A DNA stretch of 64,000 nt from LMDS01 sp039930465. Lineage in GTDB: Bacteria; Pseudomonadota; Gammaproteobacteria; Burkholderiales; Burkholderiaceae_C. The number at the start of each line of letters is the position of its first letter. Positions within the stretch are counted from its first letter, which is position 1. This document shows positions 51,671-61,259 of this stretch, one piece after another. Both the position numbers and the translations under genes were made by a program. The notes beneath the pieces were generated by a model. It ran no database searches, was not told where the DNA came from, and was given only the letters and a program-made list of their open reading frames with translations. Location of the stretch: NCBI GenBank assembly GCA_039930465.1, contig JBDTTU010000010.1, forward strand, positions 1-64,000, read 5' to 3'.

Positions 51671-52282
51671 TCAGAACGGCCCTTTGTCCAGCCAGCGTTC
51701 GATCTGCGCGCGCCGGTCGTTGCCCCAGAACGGCTCGCCGTCGATGATGAAAAACGGCGCGCCGAACACACCGAGCGCTATGGCCGCGTCGTTGGCGGCC
51801 TTGAGGCCGGCCTTCCACGCCGGGTCGCCGCAGATGTCTTGCGACAGCGCGCCGTCGAGGCCGAACTCTTCGCACAGGCCACGCAGCGCGGGCGGGTCGC
51901 TCAGGTCGACACCACGGGCAAAGTACGCGCGCAGGCAATGCCGCGCCCAAGCGCTGGCGCGCGCTTCGTCGCTGCTGTTCAGCCACCAGAACAGGCGCGC
52001 CGCATTCTGCGTGGCGATCGGGAATTTTTCGGGCATCTTCAGCGGCACGCCGGCAAAGCGCGCCGAGCGCTCGAAGTCGAGGAACGAGTATTCGCGCTTG
52101 AGCGGGTACGAGACCGGGCTCTTCAGTTCTGCCGCCTGGAAAGTGGCGCCGAGCAGGATCGCGCGCCACGACACCGTGCGCCCGTGGCGCGCCGCCAGCG
52201 CTTCGACCCACTCTGAAGCGATGTAGGAATACGGCGACGAGAAGTCGAAGTAGAAGTCGATGGTGCGGGGCTGCGAGGTCAT
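51671..52282 (-). CDS. 2-hydroxychromene-2-carboxylate isomerase-like DsbA-fold protein (second copy)
   Basis: A protein of 203 residues. IDFYFDFSSPYSYIASEWVE has the kappa-class Ser-Pro in place of CxxC; LGVFGAPFFIIDGEPFWGNDR carries GAPF and the conserved WGNDR typical of HCCA isomerases, closer to the true isomerase than the 39.5-kb paralogue. It is glutathione-dependent in the family. It is likely cytosolic and lies between the GTPase and mccB genes. Confidence 0.9.
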   Translation of the reverse strand: MTSQPRTIDFYFDFSSPYSYIASEWVEALAARHGRTVSWRAILLGATFQAAELKSPVSYPLKREYSFLDFERSARFAGVPLKMPEKFPIATQNAARLFWWLNSSDEARASAWARHCLRAYFARGVDLSDPPALRGLCEEFGLDGALSQDICGDPAWKAGLKAANDAAIALGVFGAPFFIIDGEPFWGNDRRAQIERWLDKGPF

Positions 52283-52291
52283 GGCCGAAGG

Positions 52292-53836
52292 CTACTGCGA
52301 TGGCGTGCCCGCGCTCTGCGCGCTTTCCCCAAGCGCAGCGCGCCCGGTCAGCGCGCTGGCGCCGGGATACAGCAGTTGCAATGATGTGGACGCAGCGGCG
52401 CGCACGACCCCCTTCAGCGCCGCCGACAGTCGAGCCGCCTCCTCGAGGTCGTCATCGCGTGCGTCGCGGCCGACCCACAACGTGGCCAGCGTGTCACGGT
52501 GTGGCGCCAGTGCCTCGTCGGTCGTTTCTTTCCAGTGCGGCGGCGACTCGCCTTCGACCCAATCGCCACGGCCGCGGCCGAAATGCGCGACGGTCAGGTA
52601 GCGCAGCAGCGCGGCGTCGACCATTGCGTCGAGCGACTCGGCGTTCCAGGCCAGCCACGATTGGTCGGTGCCACGCACGAGGTTCACGCAGCGCGCCAGG
52701 CCGGCGGCGCCCAGCGCGCCGAGCAAACCCCCGGCGATGAGGCCGCCGCCCAGCGTCAAGCCGCCGCTGAGCACATCGGCCTTCAGCCCGGCGATCGCGC
52801 CGGTGACGAGGCCACCCCACACCGCCGCCTTGCCCTCGTCGAGCCGCAGGCGGGTTTCGAAGTGGGTGGCCAGGCGCGACAGGATCTCGGCCTGCGCCTG
52901 GCCGTCGAGACCGTGCAAGCGGATCAGTTCCAGCGTGTTGCTGCGCACTTCTTCCGCCATGCGCTCTGCGAGCTTCTTCTGCGCCAGCGTTGCCGGCGAG
53001 TCTTCGGAAGAACCGACGCCGATCGCCGCACCGACGCTGCGCAGCCGCGAACGCAGGCTGCCGGCATCGGGCACCACCTCGAACGCGCCGGCCAGCCGCG
53101 CGAGGCTGCCGGCGATCGAAGCCACCGAAGCCTCGAAGGTCGCCAGCCGCTGCGTTTCCCAGCCCGCGCGCAGCCGGCCCATCAGCGCGCGCCGGTCACC
53201 GGTGAGCGCGGCTTCGACCGCCTGCAGCAGCGTGCCTTCCTGCACCCAGCAGCGCGCGAACGCGTCGAGTGGCAGCACGGCCTTGACCTGCGCGAATGCG
53301 GCCAGGTGGCGGCGCCACTGTTCGAGCTCGGCCGATTCCAACGCCGCCTCGCGCGGCGCGCCGAGCTGGTTCAGCAGCACGATCACCGGCTTGCCGACCC
53401 AGGCCAGCAGCTCCATTTCGGCTTGCACATAACCCGCAGCCTCGGGCGCTTCGGAGGCGTTCACGAGGTAGAGCATCACATCGGCTTCGTCGCGCACGTT
53501 GCGCAGTGCTTGCTGGCTGGACCAGAACGGCCGGTCGCGCCAGCGGTCCCAGACCTCGCTCAGGAACCAACCCACCGTGCCGGTCGACTCCCGAAGGCGC
53601 TTGGCCAGGCGCAGGCTGTCGCCGAAACCGGGCGTGTCCCACAAGCTCAGGGTTTCGCCCTGGGCGGTCTCAAACATCGTGAACTCGTCGGCGAATTCGG
53701 TCACGTGCGGCGCGTCGCGCACCTCGCCGATGTCGCGGCCAAGCAGCGTGCGGGCGAGTGTCGTCTTGCCGGCGTTGGTGTGCGAGACCAGGCTCAGCGC
53801 GATCGACGCGGGCGCGCGCTTCATCGCACCACTCAT
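52292..53836 (-). CDS. DUF3482 GTPase
   Basis: A protein of 514 residues. A GTPase domain (about 10-200): G1 VSHTNAGKTTLARTLLG, G3 LWDTPGFGDS, and a weak G4 VLLNQLGAP (NQLG instead of NKxD). The C-terminal half is DUF3482, with a glycine-rich hydrophobic hairpin near residues 340-390 (LTLGGGLIAGGLLGALGAA) that could insert in membrane. Partner of the preceding DUF2868 membrane protein; starts overlap (ATGA). The pair is widespread in beta/gammaproteobacteria but functionally undescribed as far as I know. Confidence 0.88.
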   Translation of the reverse strand: MSGAMKRAPASIALSLVSHTNAGKTTLARTLLGRDIGEVRDAPHVTEFADEFTMFETAQGETLSLWDTPGFGDSLRLAKRLRESTGTVGWFLSEVWDRWRDRPFWSSQQALRNVRDEADVMLYLVNASEAPEAAGYVQAEMELLAWVGKPVIVLLNQLGAPREAALESAELEQWRRHLAAFAQVKAVLPLDAFARCWVQEGTLLQAVEAALTGDRRALMGRLRAGWETQRLATFEASVASIAGSLARLAGAFEVVPDAGSLRSRLRSVGAAIGVGSSEDSPATLAQKKLAERMAEEVRSNTLELIRLHGLDGQAQAEILSRLATHFETRLRLDEGKAAVWGGLVTGAIAGLKADVLSGGLTLGGGLIAGGLLGALGAAGLARCVNLVRGTDQSWLAWNAESLDAMVDAALLRYLTVAHFGRGRGDWVEGESPPHWKETTDEALAPHRDTLATLWVGRDARDDDLEEAARLSAALKGVVRAAASTSLQLLYPGASALTGRAALGESAQSAGTPSQ

Positions 53837-55317
53837 CGCACCGGCGTGCTCATCGCTGCCTGCAAGGCTCGCCTTGTCGCGGCAAGGTCGGGCGCGTCGA
53901 GCGCGGCGAACACAGGCACGCTGGCCAGTGTTTCGGCAAAGCGCCGCCAGGCTTCACGGCGCTGCGCCAGGCGTGTGGTGTCGGTGCCGAAACGGCGCAC
54001 GAAGCCGCTGTCGTCGATGAGCACGATCGTGGCCGCCGCGGCCGGCGCGCGCGCGGCCAGCAGGCGCACGAAGCGGCCCTGGTTCTCGGCCTCGGGCGTG
54101 GCGGCGAGGTCGAACAATGCGACCGCGAGCGTGGTGCCGGTGGGCAGCGTGTGCTGCGCGGCCGGGTCGTCTTCGGCACCGAAGGCCAGCGTCTGTGCAA
54201 TCTGCAGCGACGCGCGCTCGCCAAAGGCGTCGGCCAGCAACGCGCGCAAGCCCAGCACCGCCTGCGGCGTGGGCGTGCTCGCGTAGGGCAAGACCTGCAC
54301 GCGCGCCACGTCGCCGCGCTGCAGTTGTATGAGCCGCTGAAAGTACGGCTCGGCCAGGGGCAACGCAACGCGCTGCGCCAGCCACCGGGCGCGCAGCGTG
54401 CTCGACCACGCGAGCAGGCTGCGCGGCAGCACGACGAAGAGCAACAGCGTCAATGCCCACAAGTGAATCCACGGCGCTGCGGTGGCACCTGCCGACGTGT
54501 CCCCATGCACCGAGCGCAGCGCCTCGAAGCCGGCCACGTCGGGCAGCCCGATGCCCGAGAGCGCCTGTGCCGGCGCGAACAGGAAGGTGAGCGCGGCGTG
54601 CGCGCTCTGCGCCGCGAGAAATGTGCTTTCCCAGGTGGCACGGTAGTCGAGCACCAGCCCACGGAGGTAGAGCCCGGCGATCAAACCGAGCGCGAGTGCG
54701 GCCGATGCCGCGTGCAGCAGCGCCGTGGCGCGCACCGCGTTCAACGGCGCGCTGAAGCGCAACCACTGGGTCGCGAACGATTGCAGGGCTTTCTCGCTGC
54801 CACTCGACGACCCGCCCGCCGAACCCAGGCCCGGCAGCGCGCGGCCCCAGCGCAGACCGCGTTGCACCAAGCGCAAGATCGGGCCGGACCGCGGCAGGGC
54901 GCGCGGCCGGGTCAAGGCCAGCAGCGCACCCGCGATCAGCATGCCGTAGACGACGAGGTTCCACAGCAGCACGCCCCACAGCGGCGGCGCCAGCAGGTTG
55001 ATGCGCTGGCTGCTGCCGATGCTGTCGGCCAGCACACCCACGAGGGCTGCGACCAGCGCGGCCCACAGCGGCCAGCGCTCGTGCCACAAACGCCGGCCCA
55101 GCCATTGGGCGGCCGCGGGCTCGCGTGGGGCCAGGCGCTGCATCGCGTGGCGGGCGCGGGTTTCGATGAAGGCCGCGGCGTCGGCCTGGGCCGCTCCGCC
55201 TTTCAGCGCGAGTTTGGTGGCCCACGCTCGGTCTTCTTCGGTCCAGTTCGGGCTTGCCGGGCTCACGCTCTCGAAGGCCTGCAGCAGGAGCACCTCGCGC
55301 GCCGCAGCTTCGTTCAT
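53833..55317 (-). CDS. DUF2868 membrane protein
   Basis: A protein of 494 residues from ATG 55317 (GTG 55326 is in frame). Hydrophobic segments cluster at about 90-110, 120-150, 200-230 and 290-310, and a soluble C-terminal half of about 180 residues carries FRRFGTD-type and DDS segments. The N-terminus LLQAFESVSPASPNW-TEEDRAWATK is characteristic. It overlaps the DUF3482 GTPase gene, with which it always seems to travel; a membrane receptor/effector for that GTPase is a reasonable guess. Confidence 0.88.
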   Translation of the reverse strand: MNEAAAREVLLLQAFESVSPASPNWTEEDRAWATKLALKGGAAQADAAAFIETRARHAMQRLAPREPAAAQWLGRRLWHERWPLWAALVAALVGVLADSIGSSQRINLLAPPLWGVLLWNLVVYGMLIAGALLALTRPRALPRSGPILRLVQRGLRWGRALPGLGSAGGSSSGSEKALQSFATQWLRFSAPLNAVRATALLHAASAALALGLIAGLYLRGLVLDYRATWESTFLAAQSAHAALTFLFAPAQALSGIGLPDVAGFEALRSVHGDTSAGATAAPWIHLWALTLLLFVVLPRSLLAWSSTLRARWLAQRVALPLAEPYFQRLIQLQRGDVARVQVLPYASTPTPQAVLGLRALLADAFGERASLQIAQTLAFGAEDDPAAQHTLPTGTTLAVALFDLAATPEAENQGRFVRLLAARAPAAAATIVLIDDSGFVRRFGTDTTRLAQRREAWRRFAETLASVPVFAALDAPDLAATRRALQAAMSTPVR

Positions 55318-55356
55318 CGTCGGCACGCGGGCGTCGGGCGAGTTCGCGCGGCCAAC

Positions 55357-56085
55357 TCAGGCACCGAGGGCCAGCGCGAGTTCGTTGAAGTCGGGCACGA
55401 CCAGGTCGAACACCGCGTCGCCGACCGGTTCGACCCACCCGCCTTGCCCGTGTTCGAGCGGCCGCGTCACGTACGCCGTGCGCAAGCCGGCGCGCTGCGC
55501 GCCGCGCAGGTCGCTCGGGTGGGCCGCCACCATCAGCACCTGCTCGCGCGCGAAGCCGAGCAGGCTCGCGGCCATCTGGTAGACCTCGGGGTCGGGCTTG
55601 TACTTCTGGATGATCTCGGCGGAGAGTACGCAGTCCCAGGGCAGCCGCGCGTGCTTGGCCATGTTGACGAGCAGCGCGACGTTGCCGTTCGACAGCGTCG
55701 AGATCACGAAGCGCTTCTTCAGGCGCCGCAGCCCGGCGATCGAATCGGGCCACGGGTCGAGCCGGTGCCAGGCGAGGTTCAGGTGCGCGCGCTGCGGCTC
55801 CGTGAGGCTGCTCAGGCCGAAGCGCGGCAGCAGTTCTTCGAGGATCACCCGGTGCAGGCCGTCGATGTTGGTCCACGGAATTTCGCCCGCGCGCGCACGC
55901 TGCATCGCCGGCACGTAGCCGGCGCGCCAGGCGTCTGCGAAGGCCGGCCAGTCGACCGGCAAGCCCAGCTCGGCCGAGAGCTTCTGCCCTTCGCGAATGA
56001 CCGAAGAGCGCCAGTCGACGACGGTACCGAACACATCGAACACGAGCGCCTTGATCTCGCCCGCGTAGAAAGTTGTTTCGCTCAT
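55357..56085 (-). CDS. HAD-superfamily, haloacid dehalogenase type II-like
   Basis: A protein of 242 residues. HAD motif I ALVFDVFGTVVDW with the nucleophilic Asp, motif II VISTLSNGN (Ser), motif III KYKPDPEVY (Lys) and motif IV VMVAAHPSDLRGAQ-like with HPSDL, as in (S)-2-haloacid dehalogenases where the acid/Asn pattern differs from phosphatases. ATG 56085 overlaps the acyl-CoA dehydrogenase stop. Natural substrate unknown; a phosphatase cannot be excluded. Confidence 0.85.
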   Translation of the reverse strand: MSETTFYAGEIKALVFDVFGTVVDWRSSVIREGQKLSAELGLPVDWPAFADAWRAGYVPAMQRARAGEIPWTNIDGLHRVILEELLPRFGLSSLTEPQRAHLNLAWHRLDPWPDSIAGLRRLKKRFVISTLSNGNVALLVNMAKHARLPWDCVLSAEIIQKYKPDPEVYQMAASLLGFAREQVLMVAAHPSDLRGAQRAGLRTAYVTRPLEHGQGGWVEPVGDAVFDLVVPDFNELALALGA

Positions 56086-57212
56086 GCCAGTGCCCGCCCG
56101 ATCAAAATTTTCTGCACGTCGCTGGTGCCTTCGTAGATCTGGCAGACGCGCACGTCGCGGTAGATGCGCTCTACGGGAAAGTCGCTCACGTAGCCATAAC
56201 CACCGAACACCTGGATCGCGGCGCTGCACACCTTCTCGGCCATTTCGCTCGCGAACAGCTTGGCCATCGCCGCTTCTTTCAGGCACGGCACGCCGGCGTC
56301 TTTCAGGCTCGCCGCGTGGTGGATCAATTGGCGCGCCGCTTCGATCTGCGTCGCCATCTCGCCGAGCCGGAACTGCAAGGCCTGGTGCTCGAAGATCGGT
56401 TTGCCAAAAGCGACGCGCTCTTTCGAATAGTGCAAAGCCGCTTCGAATGCCGCCCTTGCCATGCCGACACTCTGCGACGCAATGCCGATGCGCCCGCCCT
56501 CCAGCCCCGACAGCGCGATCTTCAGACCCTGCCCTTCTTCGCCCAGCAGGTTCAGGGCCGGAATGCGGCAGTTCTCGAACAGGATCTGCGCGGTGTCGCT
56601 GGCGTGCTGGCCCATTTTGTCTTCGATGCGGGCGACCGAGTAGCCGGGCGTGCTCGTCGGCACGATGAACGCGCTGATCCCCTTCTTGCCGGCGGCCTTG
56701 TCGGTCACCGCCATCACGATCGCCACATCGCCGTTCTTGCCGCTGGTGATGAACTGCTTCACGCCGTTGAGCACGTAGTGCTCGCCGTCTTTCACGGCGG
56801 TGGTCTTCAGGCCATCGGCCTGCGAGCCGACGTGCGGTTCGGTCAGGCAGAACGCTCCCAGCATCTCGCCGCGCGCCAGCGGCTTGAGCCACTGCGTCTT
56901 CTGCGCGTCACTGGCCCAGGCCATCAGGATCGAACACACCGGGCAGTTGTTGACACTGACGACGGTCGAGGTCGCGCCGTCGCCGGCCGCGATCTCTTCG
57001 AGGATGATCGACAGTGCCAGGTAGTCGAGCCCGGCGCCGTCCCATTCGGTCGGCACCGCCACGCCGTAACAGCCGAGTTCGGCCAGGCCGCGCAGCTCGG
57101 CCTTCGGAAAGTGGTGGCTCTTGTCCCAGGCGGCCGCCTGCGGCGCGATGTGGTCTTGCACATAGGCGCGCACGGCGTCCTGCACCGCGCGGTGGTCTTC
57201 GCTCAGCAGCAT
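56082..57212 (-). CDS. Acyl-CoA dehydrogenase (short/medium-chain type)
   Basis: A protein of 376 residues. AFCLTEPHVGSQADGLKTTA, LNGVKQFITSGKNGDV, MGQHASDTAQILFENCRIP, GRIGIASQSVGMARAAFE and RVCQIYEGTSDVQKILIGRAL. The catalytic Glu in YEGTSD is present, unlike in the dehydrogenase at 48.0-49.2 kb. It should oxidise acyl-CoA to enoyl-CoA, passing electrons to ETF. ATG 57212 is 10 bases after the thiolase stop. Which chain it prefers is not visible. Confidence 0.92.
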   Translation of the reverse strand: MLLSEDHRAVQDAVRAYVQDHIAPQAAAWDKSHHFPKAELRGLAELGCYGVAVPTEWDGAGLDYLALSIILEEIAAGDGATSTVVSVNNCPVCSILMAWASDAQKTQWLKPLARGEMLGAFCLTEPHVGSQADGLKTTAVKDGEHYVLNGVKQFITSGKNGDVAIVMAVTDKAAGKKGISAFIVPTSTPGYSVARIEDKMGQHASDTAQILFENCRIPALNLLGEEGQGLKIALSGLEGGRIGIASQSVGMARAAFEAALHYSKERVAFGKPIFEHQALQFRLGEMATQIEAARQLIHHAASLKDAGVPCLKEAAMAKLFASEMAEKVCSAAIQVFGGYGYVSDFPVERIYRDVRVCQIYEGTSDVQKILIGRALA

Positions 57213-57222
57213 GGCGCGCGGC

Positions 57223-58416
57223 TCAGAGCAGTTCGACGGCCATCGCAGTGGCTTCGCCGCCGCCGATGCACAGGGCCGCCACGCCCTTCTTGAGACCGCG
57301 CTTGCGCAGCGCACCAAGCAGCGTGACAACGATGCGCGCGCCGCTCGCGCCGATCGGGTGACCGAGTGCCACCGCGCCACCGTGCACGTTGACGATCTCG
57401 TGCGGCAGCTTGAACTCGGTCATCGCGGCCAGCGTCACGGCGGCGAAGGCTTCGTTCACTTCCCACAGATCGACGTCTTTCGCGGCCCAACCGGATTTCT
57501 TCAACACCTTCTCGATCGCACCGACCGGCGCGGTCGCGAACAGGTTGGGCGCCTGCGCGTGTACCGCGTGGGCGTGAATGCGTGCGATCGGCTTGCAGCC
57601 CAGGCGCGCCGCAGTGCTGGCACGCATCAGCACCAGCGCAGCGGCGCCGTCTGAGATGCTCGACGAGGTGGCCGCCGTGATCGTGCCGTCTTTGATGAAC
57701 GCGGCCTTCAGGCCGGGGATCTTGTCGAGTTTGGCCTTGAAGGGCTGCTCGTCGAACTTGACGACCGTGTTCCCAGCTTTGCCAGGCAGCGTGACCGGCG
57801 CCATTTCCCAGTCGAAGCTGCCGTCTTCGTTGGCGAGCTTGGCGCGCTGCGTCGACGAGATCGCAAAGTTGTCCATCTGCTCGCGCGTGAACTTGTATTT
57901 CGACACGCACTCTTCGGCGAACACGCCCATCGCCTTGCCGCCGCCATTCGGCAGCTTTTCGTAGGCGTCTTCGAGGCCGTCGACCGCCATGTGGTCTAGC
58001 AGTGCGGTGGCGCCGTACTTCACGCCCTTGCGCATGGCCGTCAGGTGCGGCGCGTTGGTCATGCTTTCCATGCCACCGGCAACGATCACTTCAGCCGTTT
58101 CGCTGTGCAGCATGTCGTGCGCGAACATCATGGCGCGCATGCCCGAGCCGCACATCTTCGACAGCGTGACCGCGCCCACCGACTGCGGCAACCCGGCACC
58201 GAGCACCGCCTGTCGGGCAGGTGCCTGGCCCTGGCCGGCCATCAGGCAGTTGCCCATCAGCGCTTCGTTGACGGCGTCACCGGTGATGCCGGCGCGCTCG
58301 ACTGCGGCCTTGATCGCGACAGCGCCGAGCTGGTGGGCGGCGAGAGAATTGAAGTCACCCAACAAACCGCCGATGGGCGTGCGGGCGGCAGAAACGATGA
58401 CGATGGGGTCGCTCAT
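57223..58416 (-). CDS. Acetyl-CoA acetyltransferase (thiolase)
   Basis: A protein of 397 residues. Cys nucleophile in LSKMCGSGMRAMM (about residue 88), VAGGMESMTNAPH, WEVNEAFAAVTLA, VHGGAVALGHPIGASGAR and CIGGGEATAMAVEL are all intact. It cleaves acetoacetyl-CoA (or 3-ketoacyl-CoA) to acetyl-CoA; with HMG-CoA lyase yielding acetoacetate, it fits the end of leucine and fatty-acid breakdown. It is the first gene of the minus-strand run leading into the dehydrogenase and HAD genes. Confidence 0.94.
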   Translation of the reverse strand: MSDPIVIVSAARTPIGGLLGDFNSLAAHQLGAVAIKAAVERAGITGDAVNEALMGNCLMAGQGQAPARQAVLGAGLPQSVGAVTLSKMCGSGMRAMMFAHDMLHSETAEVIVAGGMESMTNAPHLTAMRKGVKYGATALLDHMAVDGLEDAYEKLPNGGGKAMGVFAEECVSKYKFTREQMDNFAISSTQRAKLANEDGSFDWEMAPVTLPGKAGNTVVKFDEQPFKAKLDKIPGLKAAFIKDGTITAATSSSISDGAAALVLMRASTAARLGCKPIARIHAHAVHAQAPNLFATAPVGAIEKVLKKSGWAAKDVDLWEVNEAFAAVTLAAMTEFKLPHEIVNVHGGAVALGHPIGASGARIVVTLLGALRKRGLKKGVAALCIGGGEATAMAVELL

Positions 58417-58450
58417 GGCTAGTCCTCTTTCACAGCCCGCAGGTCCGGCT

Positions 58451-59484
58451 TCAAGCCGTGGGAACAGGGCGCGTGCCGCGGGTCAGGGCACGGGCCGTGT
58501 CGAAACGCGCGCGCAGTGCCGCGTTGATCGGTTCCGAGAAGTATCGCGCCACCAGCCCGGCCACGCCGGCCGAGGCTGCAATGAAGAGCAGCAACGAGGG
58601 CAATTTCCAGTCGGCACCCATCTGCGCGCGAGGCACGAGATCGCGCATCGCGACCAGCACGATGATGTGAAACAGGTACAGCTCGTAGCTGTGGCGGCCG
58701 GCCCAGCGCAGCGGCGCGAGCCGGCGAACATCGGCCCAGCCAGCGCCGCGGCTGCGCTCAACCAGCGCGCGGCTTGTGGCGCCGGTCGCTTGACCGAGGC
58801 CAGCAGCGCGGCCAGGCAACCGAACGCGATCGCGTCGAAACACGCGGCGTAGCCGTACATGAAAACCAGCTCGTCGTCGGCGTGCACGTGGCGGTAGATC
58901 GGGCCGACTGCGATCGCGCACAGGCACATCACGACGACCAGCCAGCGCCGCCGCGCCAGCACGCACAACAGCGGAAAGGCCAGGTAGAACACTTCCTCGA
59001 CCGACGACGACCAGTAGATGTTCAGGCAGTAATTGAAGTAGCCGACCGACTGCATCAGCAGGTTGTGGGTGAAGGTCAGCACCGAACCCACCGCCAGAAA
59101 GTAAAACGACGCCGGCAGGTTCTTGGCGCCGTCGCTGTTGCCGAACGACGGCACACCGAGCAGCCCGAGCATGACGATGATCAACACCGCCAGCAGCAGC
59201 GGCGGCAGGATTCGTGCGGCGCGCATTATGTAGAAAGCACGCACGTCGATGGCGGCAAGCGAGCCGAAGCGGCGCAGTGTGTTCGAAGTGATGAGGTAGC
59301 CAGACACCACGAAGAACATCGTCACGCCGTAGTTGCCGTTGTTGACGACGGCGCGCACCGCGCCCGCCCCGAACCAGTCGGCCAGCGGGCTCTTGCTCAG
59401 CCGGTAGGTCAACGAATAGTGCAGCAGCAACACCAGCAGGATCGCCACCCCGCGCAGCAAGTCGATCGGCGCGTTGCGGGCCAT
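58451..59484 (-). pseudogene. Acyltransferase-3 family membrane protein with frameshift
   Basis: From ATG 59484 the frame gives a typical acyltransferase-3 N-terminus (IDLLRGVAILLVLLLHYSL with the catalytic-type His, GVTMFFVVSGYLITSNTLRR, WSSSVEEVFYLAFPLLCVLA). Homology stops near 58.73-58.80 kb and resumes in another frame (LRWAGRHSYELYLFHIIVLV, then ARYFSEPINAALR) to 58451. The 1034-base span is not a multiple of three. Either a real disruption or a one-base sequence error; an intact protein would be about 344 residues. The family O-acylates sugars or lipids. Confidence 0.8.
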
Positions 59485-59486
59485 CG

Positions 59487-61259
59487 TCAGGGCGCCGGTG
59501 CCTCGTGGCGAAAGCGCTTGTGGGCGTCGTAGGGGAACACGTCGTGCACATAGCCGGCCAGGATGCGCTCCTTGTGGCCTTGCCAGAACGAGGCCTCCAG
59601 CAAATCGGCGTGGTGTTTCATGAACACGTTGCGCACCCCCGGGTTGCCGAGCAGGAAAGGCGCGAAGGTTTCGGGGAACACGTCTTTCGGGCCGACCCGG
59701 TACCAGACCTCGCCCGACATCTCTTCTTCTTCGTTGCGCGGCTCGGGCACCTTGCGGAAGTTGCAGTCGGTCAGGTATTCGATCTCGTCGTAGTCGTAGA
59801 ACACGACCTTGCCGTGGCGCGTGACGCCGAAGTTCTTCCACAGCATGTCGCCGGGGAAGATGTTGGCGCGCACCAGGTCTTTGATGGCGTTGCCGTACTC
59901 GATCACCACGCCTTCGATCTGCGAGAGCGAGGCTTCCTGCAGGTAGATGTTGAGCGGGATCATGCGGCGCTCGATGTACACGTGGCGGATCACCAGCGCG
60001 TCGCCGTCGTCCTCGAGCAGGCTCGGGCAGTACTGCTTCAGTTCGGCGACCAGTTCGTCGTTGAAGCGGGCGCGGGGAAAGGCCACGTTGCTGTACTCCA
60101 GCGTATCGGCCATGCGGCCCACCCGGTCGTGCTGCTTCACCAGCAGGTATTTGCTCTTGATGATCTCGCGCGTGGTTTCCTTCTGCGCCGGGTAGAAGTC
60201 CTTGATGACCTTGAACACGTACGGGTAGCTCGGCAGGTCGAACACCAGCATCACCATGCCCTTGATGCCGGGCGCGATGCGAAAGTGGTCGCTCGAATGT
60301 TTGAGGTGGTACAGGAAGTCGCGGTAGAACGCGTTCTTGCCCTGCTTCGCCAGCCCGAGCGCGTTGTAGATCTCGCTGCGCGGCTTGCGCGGCATCATCG
60401 AGCGCAGGAACTGCACGTAGGCCGAAGGCACTTCCATCGTCACCATGAAGTAGGCGCGTGCAAAGCTGAACAGGAGCAGCAGATCGTCTTCGCCGAAGAG
60501 CACGGTGTCGATGATCAGGGTGTCGTTTTCGCCGTGCAAGATCGGCAACGCGAACGGCGTTTCGTTGAAGCCATTGATGATCTTGCCCACAAGGTAGGCG
60601 CCCTTGTTGCGGAAGAACAGCGAGCTCAGCACCTGCACCTGGAAGTTGGCACGCACGCGGTATTCACCGAGCTGCTCGGCCACCGCCGCGAGCACGCAGT
60701 CGACATCACGTTCCAGGTCTTCGAACTCGCGCTTGAGCTGGAAGTTGCTGACGATGCGCAGCCAGGTGTCGCGCATCGTCGCCTTGGTCGGGTAGTAGGC
60801 GCGGTAGGTGGGCAGTGATGCCGGCTCGTCGTTCTCGATGTACTCGGTGGAAACGGCCGGCCGCACGAAGATGAAGTCGTTGTGGAAGTAGCTGCGGTGC
60901 AGGATCTTCGTCGTCACCGAGTTGAAGAAGGTCTCGGCCAGCTCGGGCTGGTGGTGGTCGGTGAGCAGGCCGATGTAGTGCAGCTTGACCTGCTGCCACA
61001 CGTCTTTCGGCAGCTCGGCCGCCTGGTAGGTGCGCTGCAGGGTGGCCGAGGCTTCTTCGACGCGCAGGTCGTAAAACTCGATGCGCTCGCGCTGGGCGCG
61101 CTGCTGGCCGTGCCAGTCTGCCGCTTCGAAACGCTGCTGCGCTTCGGCGCTGGCCTGGCGAAAGAGCGTGTAGTGGCGGTTGAAGCCGTCGAGCATGGCC
61201 TGCGCGATCTCGAACGCGCGCGGGTCGGTCAGCGAGCTCGGGAACGCCGCCTGGTTCAT
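59487..61259 (-). CDS. aceK: Isocitrate dehydrogenase kinase/phosphatase
   Basis: A protein of 590 residues, normal length. The N-terminal regulatory half includes IINGFNETPFALPIL and SFARAYFMVTMEVPSAYV; the kinase-like half has GIKGMVMLVFDLPSYPYVFKVIK (ATP loop and Lys), the LNIYLQEAS segment, catalytic GDMLWKNFGVTRHG and YDYDEIEYLTDC, and the NEEEEMSGEVWYRVGPKDVFPE tail. AceK switches isocitrate dehydrogenase off (kinase) or on, routing carbon to the glyoxylate bypass on acetyl-CoA-yielding substrates. ATG overlaps the carbonic anhydrase stop (ATGA). Confidence 0.96.
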   Translation of the reverse strand: MNQAAFPSSLTDPRAFEIAQAMLDGFNRHYTLFRQASAEAQQRFEAADWHGQQRAQRERIEFYDLRVEEASATLQRTYQAAELPKDVWQQVKLHYIGLLTDHHQPELAETFFNSVTTKILHRSYFHNDFIFVRPAVSTEYIENDEPASLPTYRAYYPTKATMRDTWLRIVSNFQLKREFEDLERDVDCVLAAVAEQLGEYRVRANFQVQVLSSLFFRNKGAYLVGKIINGFNETPFALPILHGENDTLIIDTVLFGEDDLLLLFSFARAYFMVTMEVPSAYVQFLRSMMPRKPRSEIYNALGLAKQGKNAFYRDFLYHLKHSSDHFRIAPGIKGMVMLVFDLPSYPYVFKVIKDFYPAQKETTREIIKSKYLLVKQHDRVGRMADTLEYSNVAFPRARFNDELVAELKQYCPSLLEDDGDALVIRHVYIERRMIPLNIYLQEASLSQIEGVVIEYGNAIKDLVRANIFPGDMLWKNFGVTRHGKVVFYDYDEIEYLTDCNFRKVPEPRNEEEEMSGEVWYRVGPKDVFPETFAPFLLGNPGVRNVFMKHHADLLEASFWQGHKERILAGYVHDVFPYDAHKRFRHEAPAP

